64,000 nucleotides of DNA from CAWIHK01 sp963835935 (GCA_963835935.1 CAWIHK010000002.1:806001-870000); one strand, 5' to 3'. Shown: positions 1-9,628, counted from the first letter of the stretch. Made by a program: numbers and translations. Notes: a model not told the origin generated them from the letters alone.

Positions 1-2424
1 ATATGGCGTTTCACCGGAGAATGGAACCAAATATGCGTCACGCCATTCATTATAATATTTACGAAATCGTTTTGTTAATCCAGTGTCCCCGATGATCGTG
101 ATTGTATTTGCGTTCACATATTTACTCCAATTATTAATTGCATAATCTGCAATTGAAATTGGTTCGGTTGGATAGTAGAGAGGTTTAACGTTTTTGTGAT
201 CAAGAGGAACAACCTTTCCTTCTCCCATCTTCCCTGCCTCGCCTGTAATCCAAAATGGTTGTCGCATATATGCTTTTGAATTCGCTTTTGCATTATTATG
301 AACGAAATTATAATCCGCCCATGGTTCGTATCGATAACATGGCCAAAAGTTTCCAGCTTCTCTATAAGATTCCTGATACATTTGCCCTTTGATTACCTGA
401 GGCGGAATTCCGATATTGCCGCCATACCATATGCAAATAGAATCTATATCAATCCGTTCATCTCTTATATTCCAGGCTTCATTGTACCATGGTGGTGATG
501 AGGTTAGATTGTAAAGTTTTACCGGTTTCTTCACTTCTATACTAATATCACCCGATCGTGTTCCATCCAATGTCGTTGCGTAAAGATGAGCTTTGTATGT
601 TTTGGCCGGTGCCCAATATCTACCAATGATTCGGATGAACCAATTTTTACCCAAATCGTTTCCTTTATCATTCTTATACTCGTAATATACGCCAAGTTTG
701 TCATCATTAGCATTTTTCGTTACAGAAAAATTTACGTCCAAAATACCTGGTGTAACAGATTGGCTTGGATCAGTTTCACTTTCTTGAACAATTAATTTGC
801 TGTCGTCATCTGGATCTTCTGTTGCCCAGTAATACTTCGTCTGTCCTAGCAATATATCAGCGCTCTTTACCGGTATACTATCCGAACCCGCCTGCGTATA
901 TAGAAATTGAATGTCTTTTATCTTCCCCGATTTCTTTATCAGACTTTCTGGTCTTGCTCTCTTAACTTGTTTTACACTCTTTACAATGGCCGCATCCTTC
1001 GGTTTTGTTCCTTCGGTGAAGGTATTTTTTGTTTCCTGTTTAAACAGCTCATTCATTATCTGTCTATATTTTTTCTTTCCGCTAAATGCAAGCGTTGGGT
1101 TTTTGCCTTTTTTCCCAAGCAAGACAGGGCCAGAGTGTAAAGCTCCCAAAGGGACAGGTCCCTTGGAAACAATTCCCATAGGAACGGATCTATTAGGTAC
1201 AGTTCCAATAGGCACAACAGAACACATCGGCAATGAGGGTGCAAGCCCAACTCGTATCTGTGCGCAAACACTGTCGGCATCTAAATCTTGCGCTCCGATG
1301 AACCATAACTGACCTGTAACATTTTGAAAATAGGTTGCAGTATCGCCCCACTCATCGAGCAACGTCCCGTAATAATCATTTCCCAATATACCAATTTCTC
1401 TTGAATCAAAATATTCATTCGTGTCAACTACTCCATCTGATCTCTGATGCATGTGAATTACTGCGGTATCACCTGTGTATAACTGTTTCGGTTCACAGGT
1501 AACGAAAATTGTATCGTGCGGCAGATAATAAACCGTATCGGTTCGTGTAAAATTTCTTGTCGATGTTTGAACCACACAATATTTATCGGCCGTGTCGGGT
1601 ACGTCTCTGTCTACCTCAAGATATACTGTTTCTTGACATGATAATATGGTCATCTGCGATGCAGTATCGGTCTCCGTGCACAGATGGGCGTATTTATCGC
1701 CTTTTGTTATCGTTACGTTTACCGAATCGACCATCGGACACCAATATGGTGGCGGAGTTGATACTCTATGGTCGATCACTTCACCATCGAACCTAATCTC
1801 ATTCACCTTTCCCTGAGTTATTGTTTCTGAGAGAGGTTTATCGAATGTGCTTAAATTAAAAATATAGAATTCCCAACATACATTCCAAAAACTATGACAG
1901 ACTAAGCTATCGACGTAATAAACATCGAAATCCGGTCTATCGCAAATCAGACTATCGCCATTCATCCCTATACCGTATATTTTTTTACCATCGACAAACG
2001 CTCTCCATGAGAGAGTATAAGGATAGTTTGTTGGATTTCCCCCTCCATGTTCCGGCGCTACAGCAAAATATCCTTGGCCTAAGTATTCTTCAACATATGT
2101 ATTAAGCTGTGGTCTATATTCTTCACATGCATCCATCTGACCCGGGATAATCATCCCGTAGTCATCGGTCCATTCGGGACGCATCCATAACCACAATAAT
2201 GGTTGAAAGTTGGGGTCAGCAGGTGTAATCGTAAACTCAACATACAGATCGTGAAGATAACCGTTGTAATGTAAACGGGTTGGCGGCGCATCATCAGTCG
2301 ATATCCCCGGGTTGATTCGAATACTCTTTTGTATCCGAATTTGGCCGAGGGCAACTGCCGAGAGTAACACCGCACAAACTATTGTTCGGAGGAATAAGTA
2401 GGTAAAACTATTTCTTTCTCTCAT
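1..2424 (-). CDS. Large secreted protein with transglycosylase-like motif, partial (3' end off the left edge)
   Basis: The minus-strand frame is open from an ATG at 2424 to base 1, giving 808 codons without a stop, so the C-terminus lies outside the window. AAAGGAGAAGTG sits just upstream of the ATG. Residues 1-27 are a signal peptide (hydrophobic core ending near A-L-G-Q). The middle is beta-rich, with many Asp/Thr/Cys and no family I recognise. Residues about 404-432 hold a degenerate V-P-(I/M/L)-G repeat. Near residues 660-710 a segment reads I-P-P-Q-V-I-K-G-Q-M-Y-Q-E-S followed by Y-R-Y-E-P; this Q-E-S plus RYEP pattern resembles lysozyme/lytic-transglycosylase-like domains, with Glu as the possible catalytic acid. 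A cell-wall hydrolase role is inference only. The reading frame and secretion signal are well supported. Confidence 0.8.
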   Translation of the reverse strand, partial: MRERNSFTYLFLRTIVCAVLLSAVALGQIRIQKSIRINPGISTDDAPPTRLHYNGYLHDLYVEFTITPADPNFQPLLWLWMRPEWTDDYGMIIPGQMDACEEYRPQLNTYVEEYLGQGYFAVAPEHGGGNPTNYPYTLSWRAFVDGKKIYGIGMNGDSLICDRPDFDVYYVDSLVCHSFWNVCWEFYIFNLSTFDKPLSETITQGKVNEIRFDGEVIDHRVSTPPPYWCPMVDSVNVTITKGDKYAHLCTETDTASQMTILSCQETVYLEVDRDVPDTADKYCVVQTSTRNFTRTDTVYYLPHDTIFVTCEPKQLYTGDTAVIHMHQRSDGVVDTNEYFDSREIGILGNDYYGTLLDEWGDTATYFQNVTGQLWFIGAQDLDADSVCAQIRVGLAPSLPMCSVVPIGTVPNRSVPMGIVSKGPVPLGALHSGPVLLGKKGKNPTLAFSGKKKYRQIMNELFKQETKNTFTEGTKPKDAAIVKSVKQVKRARPESLIKKSGKIKDIQFLYTQAGSDSIPVKSADILLGQTKYYWATEDPDDDSKLIVQESETDPSQSVTPGILDVNFSVTKNANDDKLGVYYEYKNDKGNDLGKNWFIRIIGRYWAPAKTYKAHLYATTLDGTRSGDISIEVKKPVKLYNLTSSPPWYNEAWNIRDERIDIDSICIWYGGNIGIPPQVIKGQMYQESYREAGNFWPCYRYEPWADYNFVHNNAKANSKAYMRQPFWITGEAGKMGEGKVVPLDHKNVKPLYYPTEPISIADYAINNWSKYVNANTITIIGDTGLTKRFRKYYNEWRDAYLVPFSGETPY

Positions 2425-2767
2425 AGGCGCACACTTCTCCTTTGTATAAGTATAATTACCAAGCTCATTAGCAAGATCTGGCTCGTTGAAGAGGCAGTAA
2501 TACTATGTTTTATAGTTACGGCAGGTATTTTAGGATGCTAAAAAACTCTCCACATCCTTGATAGCCATCCTGACCACATTACAAATCCTGCCTATAGTGT
2601 TGCCCAATAAGAAAAATATATACGCAAATAAAGCTGAACATTGAAACTTTATATGCGAATGATAATAAATTATTCTTTGTAAGTCAAGAAAAAAAATAAA
2701 AAGTGAAGTTTTTTCACCTGCAACAAAATCTGGGGAAGGCGGTTTAGATTTTCTATCGAGAGAATGC
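2425..2767. other. Intergenic region, 343 bp
   Basis: AT-rich spacer between the hybrid kinase gene and the secreted protein gene. It holds the ribosome binding site of the 2424 start and presumably its promoter. A small GTGAA/TTCAC hairpin lies near 2703-2717. I recognise nothing else. Confidence 0.5.
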
Positions 2768-3922
2768 TTATCGCGTTAATCGCAATATAAATCGACTTCC
2801 CACATTAGGCGTACTTTGAACCGTAAGGCTTCCACCGTTAAATTCAGCAAAACTTCGGGCTATGTAAAGACCGAGACCAATTCCTTGTTGTTCGATCTGG
2901 TTGCGGCCACTCTGAAAATATTTTTCAAAAATGCTTTCTTGCTCCGATTCCTCGATACCCGGTCCAGTGTCCCGAACAGACACTTCCACTTCTCCTCCCT
3001 CTCCCTGCAATTGCATTCTAATAACACCATCTTTAGGCGTATAGAATATGGCATTGTCCATGAGCCGTCGGAGTATTTCTCGTATTTGTATTTCACAGGA
3101 GAGAACGTATACCGGCGAACTCGGAATTTCCTTTATGAAAGTTATTTTCTTCTTTATTGCTTTATCAGCATAATAAAGTTTGATATCATCGAGTATTCTT
3201 GTAAGATCGATCAGTGATCGGAAATTTCGAGCTTCGTTTGCAGCATAACCGGCTTCGATTCGCGCTACAGTTAAAAATTCTTCCATCAAAGTTTGCAGAC
3301 GATCTGTTCCATCTCGCAATATCTCATAAAATTTTTTTAAACTATCGTCATCGAAAACCACAGTATCGTCTAATAAAATATCGGCGACACCCTTGATGTG
3401 GGTTAGAGGTGTGCGCAATTCATGCGAGAAGAGATGGAGTAATTTCTTTTTCGTGGAATCGACCTCGTTGGTGACTGCGTTTTTAATTTGAGTCGCACGG
3501 CGAAGCCGTCCCTTCATGATCGATAGAAGAAGGACAATATCGACCGGCTTTGAAATGAAATCATCGACACCGAGTTCTTTGCTTTTTTTATATGATTCAA
3601 AATCGTTGTACCCGGAAACAAAAATAACAGGTATACCGCTCCATTTATCATTCCTCTCGAGTCGCCTGAAGAATTCAAATCCATCCATCTTAGGCATCTG
3701 AATATCGGAAATGATCAAGTCGGGTGTTACATTAAATAGCAGAGTGATCGCTTGTTGTCCATCTTCCGCTTGGACAACGGTATATCCTTCTTCTTCCAGA
3801 ATGCCGCCAAGAACCCGCCGGAGATCTTGATCGTCATCAACTAATAGAACAGTATATGATTGTTTCTGAGAATTCGAAGTCTTAAGAAAACTTTCCAGAC
3901 TGTAATCAACTGATTGGACCAT
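2768..3922 (-). CDS. REC-HisKA-HATPase hybrid sensor kinase
   Basis: Soluble two-component protein of 384 residues. An N-terminal receiver domain (about 23-140) has acidic residues D29-D31, phospho-acceptor D73 in 'SDIQMP' and K125 in 'SKP'. A HisKA helix carries H167 in 'SHELRTPL'. The HATPase_c domain (about 240-383) has the N box around N290, D318-TGPG and a G2 box 'GIGLGLYIA' near 347. There are no membrane segments, so the input is probably phosphotransfer to, or protein contact with, the receiver. The receiver-first order is typical of CheY-like proteins fused to a kinase output. AAAGGGGGA lies 6 nt before the ATG. No dedicated response regulator is adjacent; a lone receiver protein is encoded at 56412. 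Confidence 0.9.
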   Translation of the reverse strand: MVQSVDYSLESFLKTSNSQKQSYTVLLVDDDQDLRRVLGGILEEEGYTVVQAEDGQQAITLLFNVTPDLIISDIQMPKMDGFEFFRRLERNDKWSGIPVIFVSGYNDFESYKKSKELGVDDFISKPVDIVLLLSIMKGRLRRATQIKNAVTNEVDSTKKKLLHLFSHELRTPLTHIKGVADILLDDTVVFDDDSLKKFYEILRDGTDRLQTLMEEFLTVARIEAGYAANEARNFRSLIDLTRILDDIKLYYADKAIKKKITFIKEIPSSPVYVLSCEIQIREILRRLMDNAIFYTPKDGVIRMQLQGEGGEVEVSVRDTGPGIEESEQESIFEKYFQSGRNQIEQQGIGLGLYIARSFAEFNGGSLTVQSTPNVGSRFILRLTR

Positions 3923-4008
3923 GATATCCCCCTTTATAATTTTTCCTCTGTGAAAATACTAAATAAGTGAGATATCATTTGCTGTGATGAATTCCACAAT
4001 AGAGAATT

Positions 4009-4620
4009 TTAACGAAAAACACACCTTTTTTCGAGAGAATCACGAAGCCGCTGTAAATATTCCTCTCTCGAAATTTCGATGGCTCCAAGCGAGGAGAGAT
4101 GAGGAGTAAGAAACTGAGTATCGAGTAGTGTAAAGCCCTGAATGAAAAGTCGTTCAACGAGTGCAACAAGCGCTACCTTTGACGCATCTCTTTTCAGCGA
4201 GAACATCGATTCACCAAAAAAAGCGCCGCCAAGAGAAACACCGTACAAACCGCCAACGAGCATATTATCGCAGTATGTTTCAACACTATGAGCAAATCCG
4301 AGAGAAAATAATCTTTCATACGCCTCGATGATAGCTTCCGAAATCCACGTCTGAGAACGCCGCGAACACATTCGTATAACGTCGGCGAATGCCGTGTCGA
4401 ATCTGGTTTCAAAGATATTTTTTTTTAATACTTGACGGAGGCTTCTGGATATTTTAATCTTATCCAACTCAAATATACCTCGAGGATCGGGAGAATACCA
4501 CCTTATCTCACCGTTCATTTCATCGGCCATCGGGAAATAACCGCCTGCATACGCCATCAATAAAAATTCAGGCGAGAGCTCGTCAATCTCGGGTTCCATT
4601 TGCCGACTCTTCTTTGTCAT
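4009..4620 (-). CDS. aat: Leucyl/phenylalanyl-tRNA--protein transferase
   Basis: Cytoplasmic aminoacyltransferase that moves Leu or Phe from tRNA to N-terminal Arg/Lys of proteins, marking them for Clp proteolysis (N-degron pathway). The 203-residue length fits the family. Family signatures are visible: 'AYAGGYFPM' near residue 24, 'WYSPDPRGI' near 41, and 'GGLYGVSLGGAFFGESMFS' near 122. It is the last gene of a closely spaced minus-strand run, 17 nt after the SDR gene at 4638-5420. The ATG at 4620 is the only sensible start. Confidence 0.95.
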   Translation of the reverse strand: MTKKSRQMEPEIDELSPEFLLMAYAGGYFPMADEMNGEIRWYSPDPRGIFELDKIKISRSLRQVLKKNIFETRFDTAFADVIRMCSRRSQTWISEAIIEAYERLFSLGFAHSVETYCDNMLVGGLYGVSLGGAFFGESMFSLKRDASKVALVALVERLFIQGFTLLDTQFLTPHLSSLGAIEISREEYLQRLRDSLEKRCVFR

Positions 4621-4637
4621 AACATCTTCAATCCAAA

Positions 4638-5420
4638 TTACTGATTTCGATGAACCAGTGATACTGATGACTGGGCCACGGGCATCAAAATAATTTCGTT
4701 GATATTCACATGGGGCGGCCGCGTGGCACAGTATACGACCGCATCGGCAATATCGTCTGGACTCAACGGCTGCATTCCATCGTACACTTTTTTAGCTCGA
4801 TCCCGATCTCCGTGAAAACGAACGATACTAAATTCAGTTTCCACCAAACCCGGGTCGATAGAACTTACACGCACAGAAGTGCCGAGTAAATCCATTTTCA
4901 ATCCTTCACTCAATGCCTTCACCGCATGCTTCGAGGCGCAATAGACATTCCCTCCGGGGTAAACACTGTGTCCGGCAATCGAACCGATGTTGATGATATG
5001 GCCGCGATTTCTTTCGACCATTCCCGGCAAAACAGTTCGCGTAATATAGAGTAGACCTTTTACATTTGTATCGATCATTTCGTCCCAATCGCTCACAAGG
5101 CCACTTTGCAATTTATCCAGGCCGCGGCTCAGTCCTGCATTGTTAACCAGCACATCAATGCTCTTCCATTCCTCGGGAAGTGATGCAATAGTTTTCTTAA
5201 CTTCCTCAAAATTTCTGACATCGAGTTGGAAAGAATGTGTTTTGATGGAATATTCCTTCCGTAATTTTTCGGCAAGAGCATCGACGCGATCTACGCGCCG
5301 GGCACACAATAAAAGATTCGCACCGAGCGCCGCAAAAGCTTTTGCACATGAAACGCCGATACCGCTGGAGGCGCCGGTGATGAAGACGATTGAATTTTGT
5401 AATTGATGGCGAGCATCCAT
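4638..5420 (-). CDS. SDR family NAD(P)-dependent oxidoreductase (YdfG-like)
   Basis: Classical short-chain dehydrogenase of 260 residues with a complete catalytic set: TGASSGIG cofactor loop at 15-22, NNAG at 93-96, N119, S147 and Y160-x3-K164. The arginine pair after beta-2 ('CARR', 39-42) suggests NADP(H) preference. The overall sequence, including 'GLVETEFS' and the C-terminal 'PPHVNIN', resembles YdfG-type 3-hydroxy acid / malonic semialdehyde dehydrogenases. The substrate cannot be fixed from sequence. It lies 17-20 nt from both neighbours in a probable operon. Confidence 0.88.
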   Translation of the reverse strand: MDARHQLQNSIVFITGASSGIGVSCAKAFAALGANLLLCARRVDRVDALAEKLRKEYSIKTHSFQLDVRNFEEVKKTIASLPEEWKSIDVLVNNAGLSRGLDKLQSGLVSDWDEMIDTNVKGLLYITRTVLPGMVERNRGHIINIGSIAGHSVYPGGNVYCASKHAVKALSEGLKMDLLGTSVRVSSIDPGLVETEFSIVRFHGDRDRAKKVYDGMQPLSPDDIADAVVYCATRPPHVNINEIILMPVAQSSVSLVHRNQ

Positions 5421-5440
5421 TTTACTTACCCTTAAAAAGA

Positions 5441-6148
5441 TTATAAAATATTTTTCACTCGTTTAAAGATTGCATCCAGCATTTTCTCCGTCAATTTTCC
5501 TGTGAAGGTATTTTGTTGACTCGGGTGAAATGAACCGATCAGTACTAGATCGTCAGCCAACATGATTTCGATTTCATGTTTGAATGATGGTTTCTTCGGA
5601 AGAATAACTGCCGGGTTTTGTTTTTTCAGAAAATCTATCATTGTGTTATACACATTATCGTAAGCTACTTTCCCGAGCGCGACAATAACTTTAACATTCT
5701 TCAATAATCTAATTTCACGAAATAAATGTTTCCGGCAATTTTTGATTTCATCCGGAAGAAGTTTGTTTTGCGGCGGCGCACAACGGCATATCGCAGTGAT
5801 GAAGCAATTTTTAAGATGTAATCCATCTTTACAATCGGAGGAGATTGGTTGATTTGTAAAACCTGCTTTGAACAATGCGCGATACAGCCAATCGCCGCTA
5901 CGGTCGCCGGTAAACATGCGGCCGGTCCGGTTGCCTCCATGCGCGGCCGGAGCTAATCCCACGATAAGCAAACTTGCATCAGGATCGCCAAATGCAGGAA
6001 CCGGTTTTCCCCAATAATCATATTCGCTGAAGCGTTTGACTTTTTCTCTGGCGACTTTTTCACGCCAAGCGACAAGACGCGAACAAAGTCGACAGGAACT
6101 AACCGAAGCAAATATCTTGTCGAATTCTTTTTGCCGAAACGATTTCAT
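5441..6148 (-). CDS. Family-5 uracil-DNA glycosylase (UDGb), 4Fe-4S
   Basis: Base-excision repair enzyme that removes uracil and other deaminated bases from DNA. Family-5 hallmarks are motif A 'GLAPAAHGG' (65-73 counting from the TTG at 6151), where the usual polar catalytic residue is Ala as expected for UDGb, then 'NRTGRMFTGDRSGDWL' and a C-terminal H209-P-S. Four cysteines, C20, C23, C124 and C139, fit the iron-sulphur cluster. The upstream hydrolase gene ends with TGA immediately before a TTG at 6151; the ATG at 6148 is the likelier start. The two genes are translationally coupled. Confidence 0.92.
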   Translation of the reverse strand: MKSFRQKEFDKIFASVSSCRLCSRLVAWREKVAREKVKRFSEYDYWGKPVPAFGDPDASLLIVGLAPAAHGGNRTGRMFTGDRSGDWLYRALFKAGFTNQPISSDCKDGLHLKNCFITAICRCAPPQNKLLPDEIKNCRKHLFREIRLLKNVKVIVALGKVAYDNVYNTMIDFLKKQNPAVILPKKPSFKHEIEIMLADDLVLIGSFHPSQQNTFTGKLTEKMLDAIFKRVKNIL

Positions 6149-6151
6149 CAA

Positions 6152-6934
6152 TCATTCAGGATTCATTTTTACGAGGAAATCGCCCAACCTTTTATTAAAT
6201 TCCTGAGGATTTTCAAGATTGCTCAAATGAGCCGCATTCGGGATTATATAAAATTCCGACCGGGGGATTCGTTGCTGCATCGCCTTTCCAGCAGCCGGCG
6301 GCGTTAGAGCATCATGTTCACCAATCATAATTAATGTCGGGACTTTTATTGAAACCAGGGATGATGTTGTGTCCGTTCTTGAAGCTAAAGCAAGCATCGT
6401 TCCGGCAAGTCCGAATGGCGAATTACGCGCGATGATATCCTGGATTTTTTCGATGAGTTCAGCATTATTGATAAATGTAAGTGGAGCAAAAACTGTTTTG
6501 ATGAATTCACGTGCGAATTTTCCTGAACCATTTTCTTTCACATCCTTTATCAACCGAAACCGGTTTATTTTCGCCTGGTTCGAATCCTGCTCACTTTTTG
6601 TATCGCATAATACCAATGCGCAAATGCGTTCCGGAAATCTTTCGACAGCTCGAAGAGCGATGTAACCGCCCATCGAAAGTCCGACAAGCACTGCACGTTT
6701 TATTTTCAGTTCGTCGAGAAGTTGAAGAAGATCATCGACAAAATATTCGATCGTGTACTGACCATCGCTGACCGGGCTGCTGCCGTGGCCTCGTACATCG
6801 TAAGCGACAATCCTAAACTTATTTTTAAAATATTCAACCTGAGGTTGCCACATCGCGTGGCTGAATGGAAATCCATGTATGAATATTAGAGGTAAACCGC
6901 TTGTCCGTCCTTCTTCACGCACGAAGAGATTCAT
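6152..6934 (-). CDS. Alpha/beta-fold hydrolase
   Basis: A 260-residue hydrolase of the 3-oxoadipate enol-lactonase / BioH-like group. 'HGFPFSHAMW' (20-29) gives the oxyanion region. The nucleophile elbow is G-L-S87-M-G-G, the acid is D208 in 'GEHD', and the base is H236 in 'NAAHLSNLE', so the triad is complete. A helical cap spans about 120-190. There is no signal peptide, so it should be cytoplasmic. It abuts the glycosylase gene and lies 12 nt from the dipeptidase gene, consistent with one transcript. The substrate is not predictable. Confidence 0.88.
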   Translation of the reverse strand: MNLFVREEGRTSGLPLIFIHGFPFSHAMWQPQVEYFKNKFRIVAYDVRGHGSSPVSDGQYTIEYFVDDLLQLLDELKIKRAVLVGLSMGGYIALRAVERFPERICALVLCDTKSEQDSNQAKINRFRLIKDVKENGSGKFAREFIKTVFAPLTFINNAELIEKIQDIIARNSPFGLAGTMLALASRTDTTSSLVSIKVPTLIMIGEHDALTPPAAGKAMQQRIPRSEFYIIPNAAHLSNLENPQEFNKRLGDFLVKMNPE

Positions 6935-6946
6935 TGTAGTTCTCCA

Positions 6947-8062
6947 TTAATGCTTTTCATTCGCTTCCATAACACGAAGTATATTTTCACCAAGAATTTT
7001 TTTTATCTCACTCTCCGAGTGTCCGCGCCGGAGCAATTCATATGTTATAAACGGCAGTTTGCTCACATCCTCCATACCAACCGGCACAACGTTGATTCCA
7101 TCGAAATCAGAGCCAAGACCAACATGATCGATTCCTGCAACATTGATTACATGTTCGATATGATCTACAATTTTTGATGCAGGAGGCGGATCGATTTTCA
7201 TGTTCGTATGTTTTTTTTGCGCTTCATTATATTTGTCTTTATATGCAGCATCTAAAAAAACCGGATAAAAATTTACCATCACAACACCATTATTTTTTTT
7301 CACTGCCAAAAGTAACGAATCGGAAATATTGCGCCGAGTCCTGCACAAAGCACGGCATGCAGAGTGAGACGCGATGACCGGTTTCGAACTCAGCGCTATC
7401 GCCTGCATCGCAGCCTTATCCGATATATGTGAAACATCTACCATAATTCCGTACTTGTTCATTTCCGCGATCACCTGTTTTCCATAAGGACTTAATCCGC
7501 CCCACTTTTCATCTTTATCAGTCGATGAATCGCATATTTTGTTGTTGCGAACATGAGTCAATGTAATATAACGAATTCCAAGATCATAAAATTTTTGGAC
7601 AAGTGGAAGCGATTCAACAGGCGATCCATTTTCCATCCCCATAAGTATAGCACACTTGCCTTCCTTCTTCAAGCGCCGGATATCTGTTGAAGAAGTAGCA
7701 ATAGCTGCAAGCGCCTGGTATCTAGAAATCGCATTTCGTACGGTATCGATGCTGCGGAACGCAATTGCGGAAGGATTATTGTTATCATCGTCGTTCCGTA
7801 TATAAATCGAAAAAAATTCGGCAGTCAGTCCCCCTTCTTTCATTCGAATCAGATCAAGGTGGCCATCAACATTCCTTTTCCCAATATCGAATTTTTTATC
7901 GGTCAGCAACCGTTCCGTCACATCACAATGAGTATCGACGACAATTGATGAAAGATGAAGTTTCAACGCTCTCTCACGCAGCAAGGAATCGGTTTTTTCC
8001 TGCACATAAGTAGTATGATATGAAAATAAAAATATTGAAATAGTAAATAATATTTTAAGCAT
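6947..8062 (-). CDS. Peptidase M19 (membrane dipeptidase family), secreted
   Basis: Zinc-dependent dipeptidase of the renal dipeptidase family, 371 residues. A signal peptide covers about 1-20. Metal ligands are visible: D43-T-H45-C-D47, bridging E144 in 'GMENG', H212 in 'DVSH' and H233 in 'SHSACR', with D319 in 'GLGSDFDG'. 'THVRNN' near 170 is also typical. It probably acts in the periplasm or outer membrane on dipeptides during peptide use or wall turnover. It belongs to the closely spaced minus-strand gene run; the gap to the upstream gene is 16 nt. Confidence 0.93.
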   Translation of the reverse strand: MLKILFTISIFLFSYHTTYVQEKTDSLLRERALKLHLSSIVVDTHCDVTERLLTDKKFDIGKRNVDGHLDLIRMKEGGLTAEFFSIYIRNDDDNNNPSAIAFRSIDTVRNAISRYQALAAIATSSTDIRRLKKEGKCAILMGMENGSPVESLPLVQKFYDLGIRYITLTHVRNNKICDSSTDKDEKWGGLSPYGKQVIAEMNKYGIMVDVSHISDKAAMQAIALSSKPVIASHSACRALCRTRRNISDSLLLAVKKNNGVVMVNFYPVFLDAAYKDKYNEAQKKHTNMKIDPPPASKIVDHIEHVINVAGIDHVGLGSDFDGINVVPVGMEDVSKLPFITYELLRRGHSESEIKKILGENILRVMEANEKH

Positions 8063-8078
8063 TAAGAACTCTAAGAGA

Positions 8079-8633
8079 TCATTGAGTAAGTTGTAGTTGA
8101 TCGAAAGCGTTTTTCTTCCAGTAGAACAACACCGATCCGCGTTTGTAATATATCAGTTGAATTGCATCATGCGGCACATTAAACGTCTTTCGATCGGACA
8201 GTCCAAGCAGTGATCGTCCAAGCACTTTTTGGATATACGCATCTTCTTCACCTGATGCAAAAAATGGAAATTCTTTTATGCTAATAATATGAAATTTATT
8301 TTTTTTTGTCTGAAGCGCGACAAGCAGGCGCATTCCGCCGCCGCTCTTCCCAAGAATTGCCGCATCGATTTGATTATTTCCGTCAAAATCGCCGGTGCAA
8401 AACGACAAAAATTCATCGGTTCTATTACGAACTTTTGACCGGACTGCCGATTCAAAATCCATTTCACAAAGCGGCACGAATAACGAATCGAACGACATGA
8501 TAGCTTTTTGCAGCGGTTTTGATAAAACAACAACATGGCCGTTCGTGGTTGAACGAATTGAAACCGGCGCTTGTTGGGCCTGAATTGGAACAAGACCGGT
8601 AAAGGTCAAAAGAATGAATGAGTATAGTCGCAT
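8079..8633 (-). CDS. Secreted protein with FG-GAP/VCBS-like segment
   Basis: Protein of 184 residues with a signal peptide (1-19, ending near I-Q-A-Q). One stretch near residue 81, 'GDFDGNNQIDAAILG', matches the calcium-loop pattern of FG-GAP/VCBS beta-propeller repeats, but only one copy is present, so it is not a full propeller. No catalytic motif is visible. It is the first gene of the tight run continuing to aat (gaps of 0-20 nt), so the promoter for that run is probably upstream of 8633. Function unknown. Confidence 0.7.
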   Translation of the reverse strand: MRLYSFILLTFTGLVPIQAQQAPVSIRSTTNGHVVVLSKPLQKAIMSFDSLFVPLCEMDFESAVRSKVRNRTDEFLSFCTGDFDGNNQIDAAILGKSGGGMRLLVALQTKKNKFHIISIKEFPFFASGEEDAYIQKVLGRSLLGLSDRKTFNVPHDAIQLIYYKRGSVLFYWKKNAFDQLQLTQ

Positions 8634-8749
8634 AGTTATTGCAGGAATTTAATTAATTGTACAAAAAGATAGCGGGAAATGCAATGTTATAGAACACGTC
8701 GCATCATTATTGGATTATTGGATGAATGTAATTTCAATTGCCAAAATCA

Positions 8750-9526
8750 TCATCTCATAAAAAGGCCGCCGTCGACAAAAAAGTTTTGACCTGTGATGTA
8801 ATGCCCTTTAGTGACGAGATAAAGTATTATGTTCGCGATATCATCTGGCGCCCCAAGACATTTCAAAGGAATTTCTTGTTCAGATCTTTGTAGATTCATC
8901 GGTTCATCGAGATTATATCGTGTTCTCAATTCATCAGTGTTTATTCGTCCTGGCGTCACGGCGTTTACGCGAATACGCGGAGCCAATTCAAGAGCCATAC
9001 ACTTTGTTAGCGCAAGTATTCCGGCACGTGCACTGCAATAATTTGCTCCGTTCTTCCGACCTTTTATAGCAGTCACGGCACCGATGTTGATGATGTTGCC
9101 TTCCGTTCCCGAATAACGTCGTGCAAATTCCTGCGAGCACATGAAAGTCCCGCTCAAGATAGTCGAAACCACCGTATCCCATTCTTCATCGGTCATATCA
9201 AGAAATGGCTTATCAATATTAATCCCGGCGTTGTTGACGAGAACATCCAATCTTCCAAAAGTTTGGAATACCTTTTCAAACATGTTGTGAATTTCAGGCC
9301 GCGAACGAACATCGGCCTGACAAGTAATTGTGTCGAGTGCAGGTAAATCTTTTCGTAATGAATCTGAAAACGCGGATGCTTCATCAACTCTACTGCGATG
9401 ATTTAAGGCAATAGCATAGCCTGCACGAGCGAATTCTTCTGCTATTGCACGACCTATATCGCTCAACGCACCGGTTATAAGCACAACTTTTGTTTTTGCA
9501 GAATTATCGTTCGCCTTCGGAATCAT
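8750..9526 (-). CDS. SDR-fold protein with degenerate active site
   Basis: FabG-like Rossmann protein of 258 residues, but most of the classical catalytic set is replaced. The cofactor loop reads TGALSDIG (18-25), with Asp where a Gly is usual. NNAG is kept at 98-101. The helix-4 Asn position is I123, the catalytic Ser position is A150 ('INIGAV'), and Y163-x3 is followed by R167 instead of Lys. The C-terminus 'ITGQNFFVDGGLFM' is normal for FabG-like proteins. It may be a nucleotide-binding or scaffold protein, or have a different chemistry. It is separated from the next gene by 116 bp and may be transcribed alone. Confidence 0.8.
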   Translation of the reverse strand: MIPKANDNSAKTKVVLITGALSDIGRAIAEEFARAGYAIALNHRSRVDEASAFSDSLRKDLPALDTITCQADVRSRPEIHNMFEKVFQTFGRLDVLVNNAGINIDKPFLDMTDEEWDTVVSTILSGTFMCSQEFARRYSGTEGNIINIGAVTAIKGRKNGANYCSARAGILALTKCMALELAPRIRVNAVTPGRINTDELRTRYNLDEPMNLQRSEQEIPLKCLGAPDDIANIILYLVTKGHYITGQNFFVDGGLFMR

Positions 9527-9628
9527 AATTATTCATACTTCTTGTCATACTTTTTTGATAACAATAACTTTAAAGTTAAAGTATCAAATAATAACACATT
9601 TAGCAAACCTCAATTTTTATTTAGTTCT

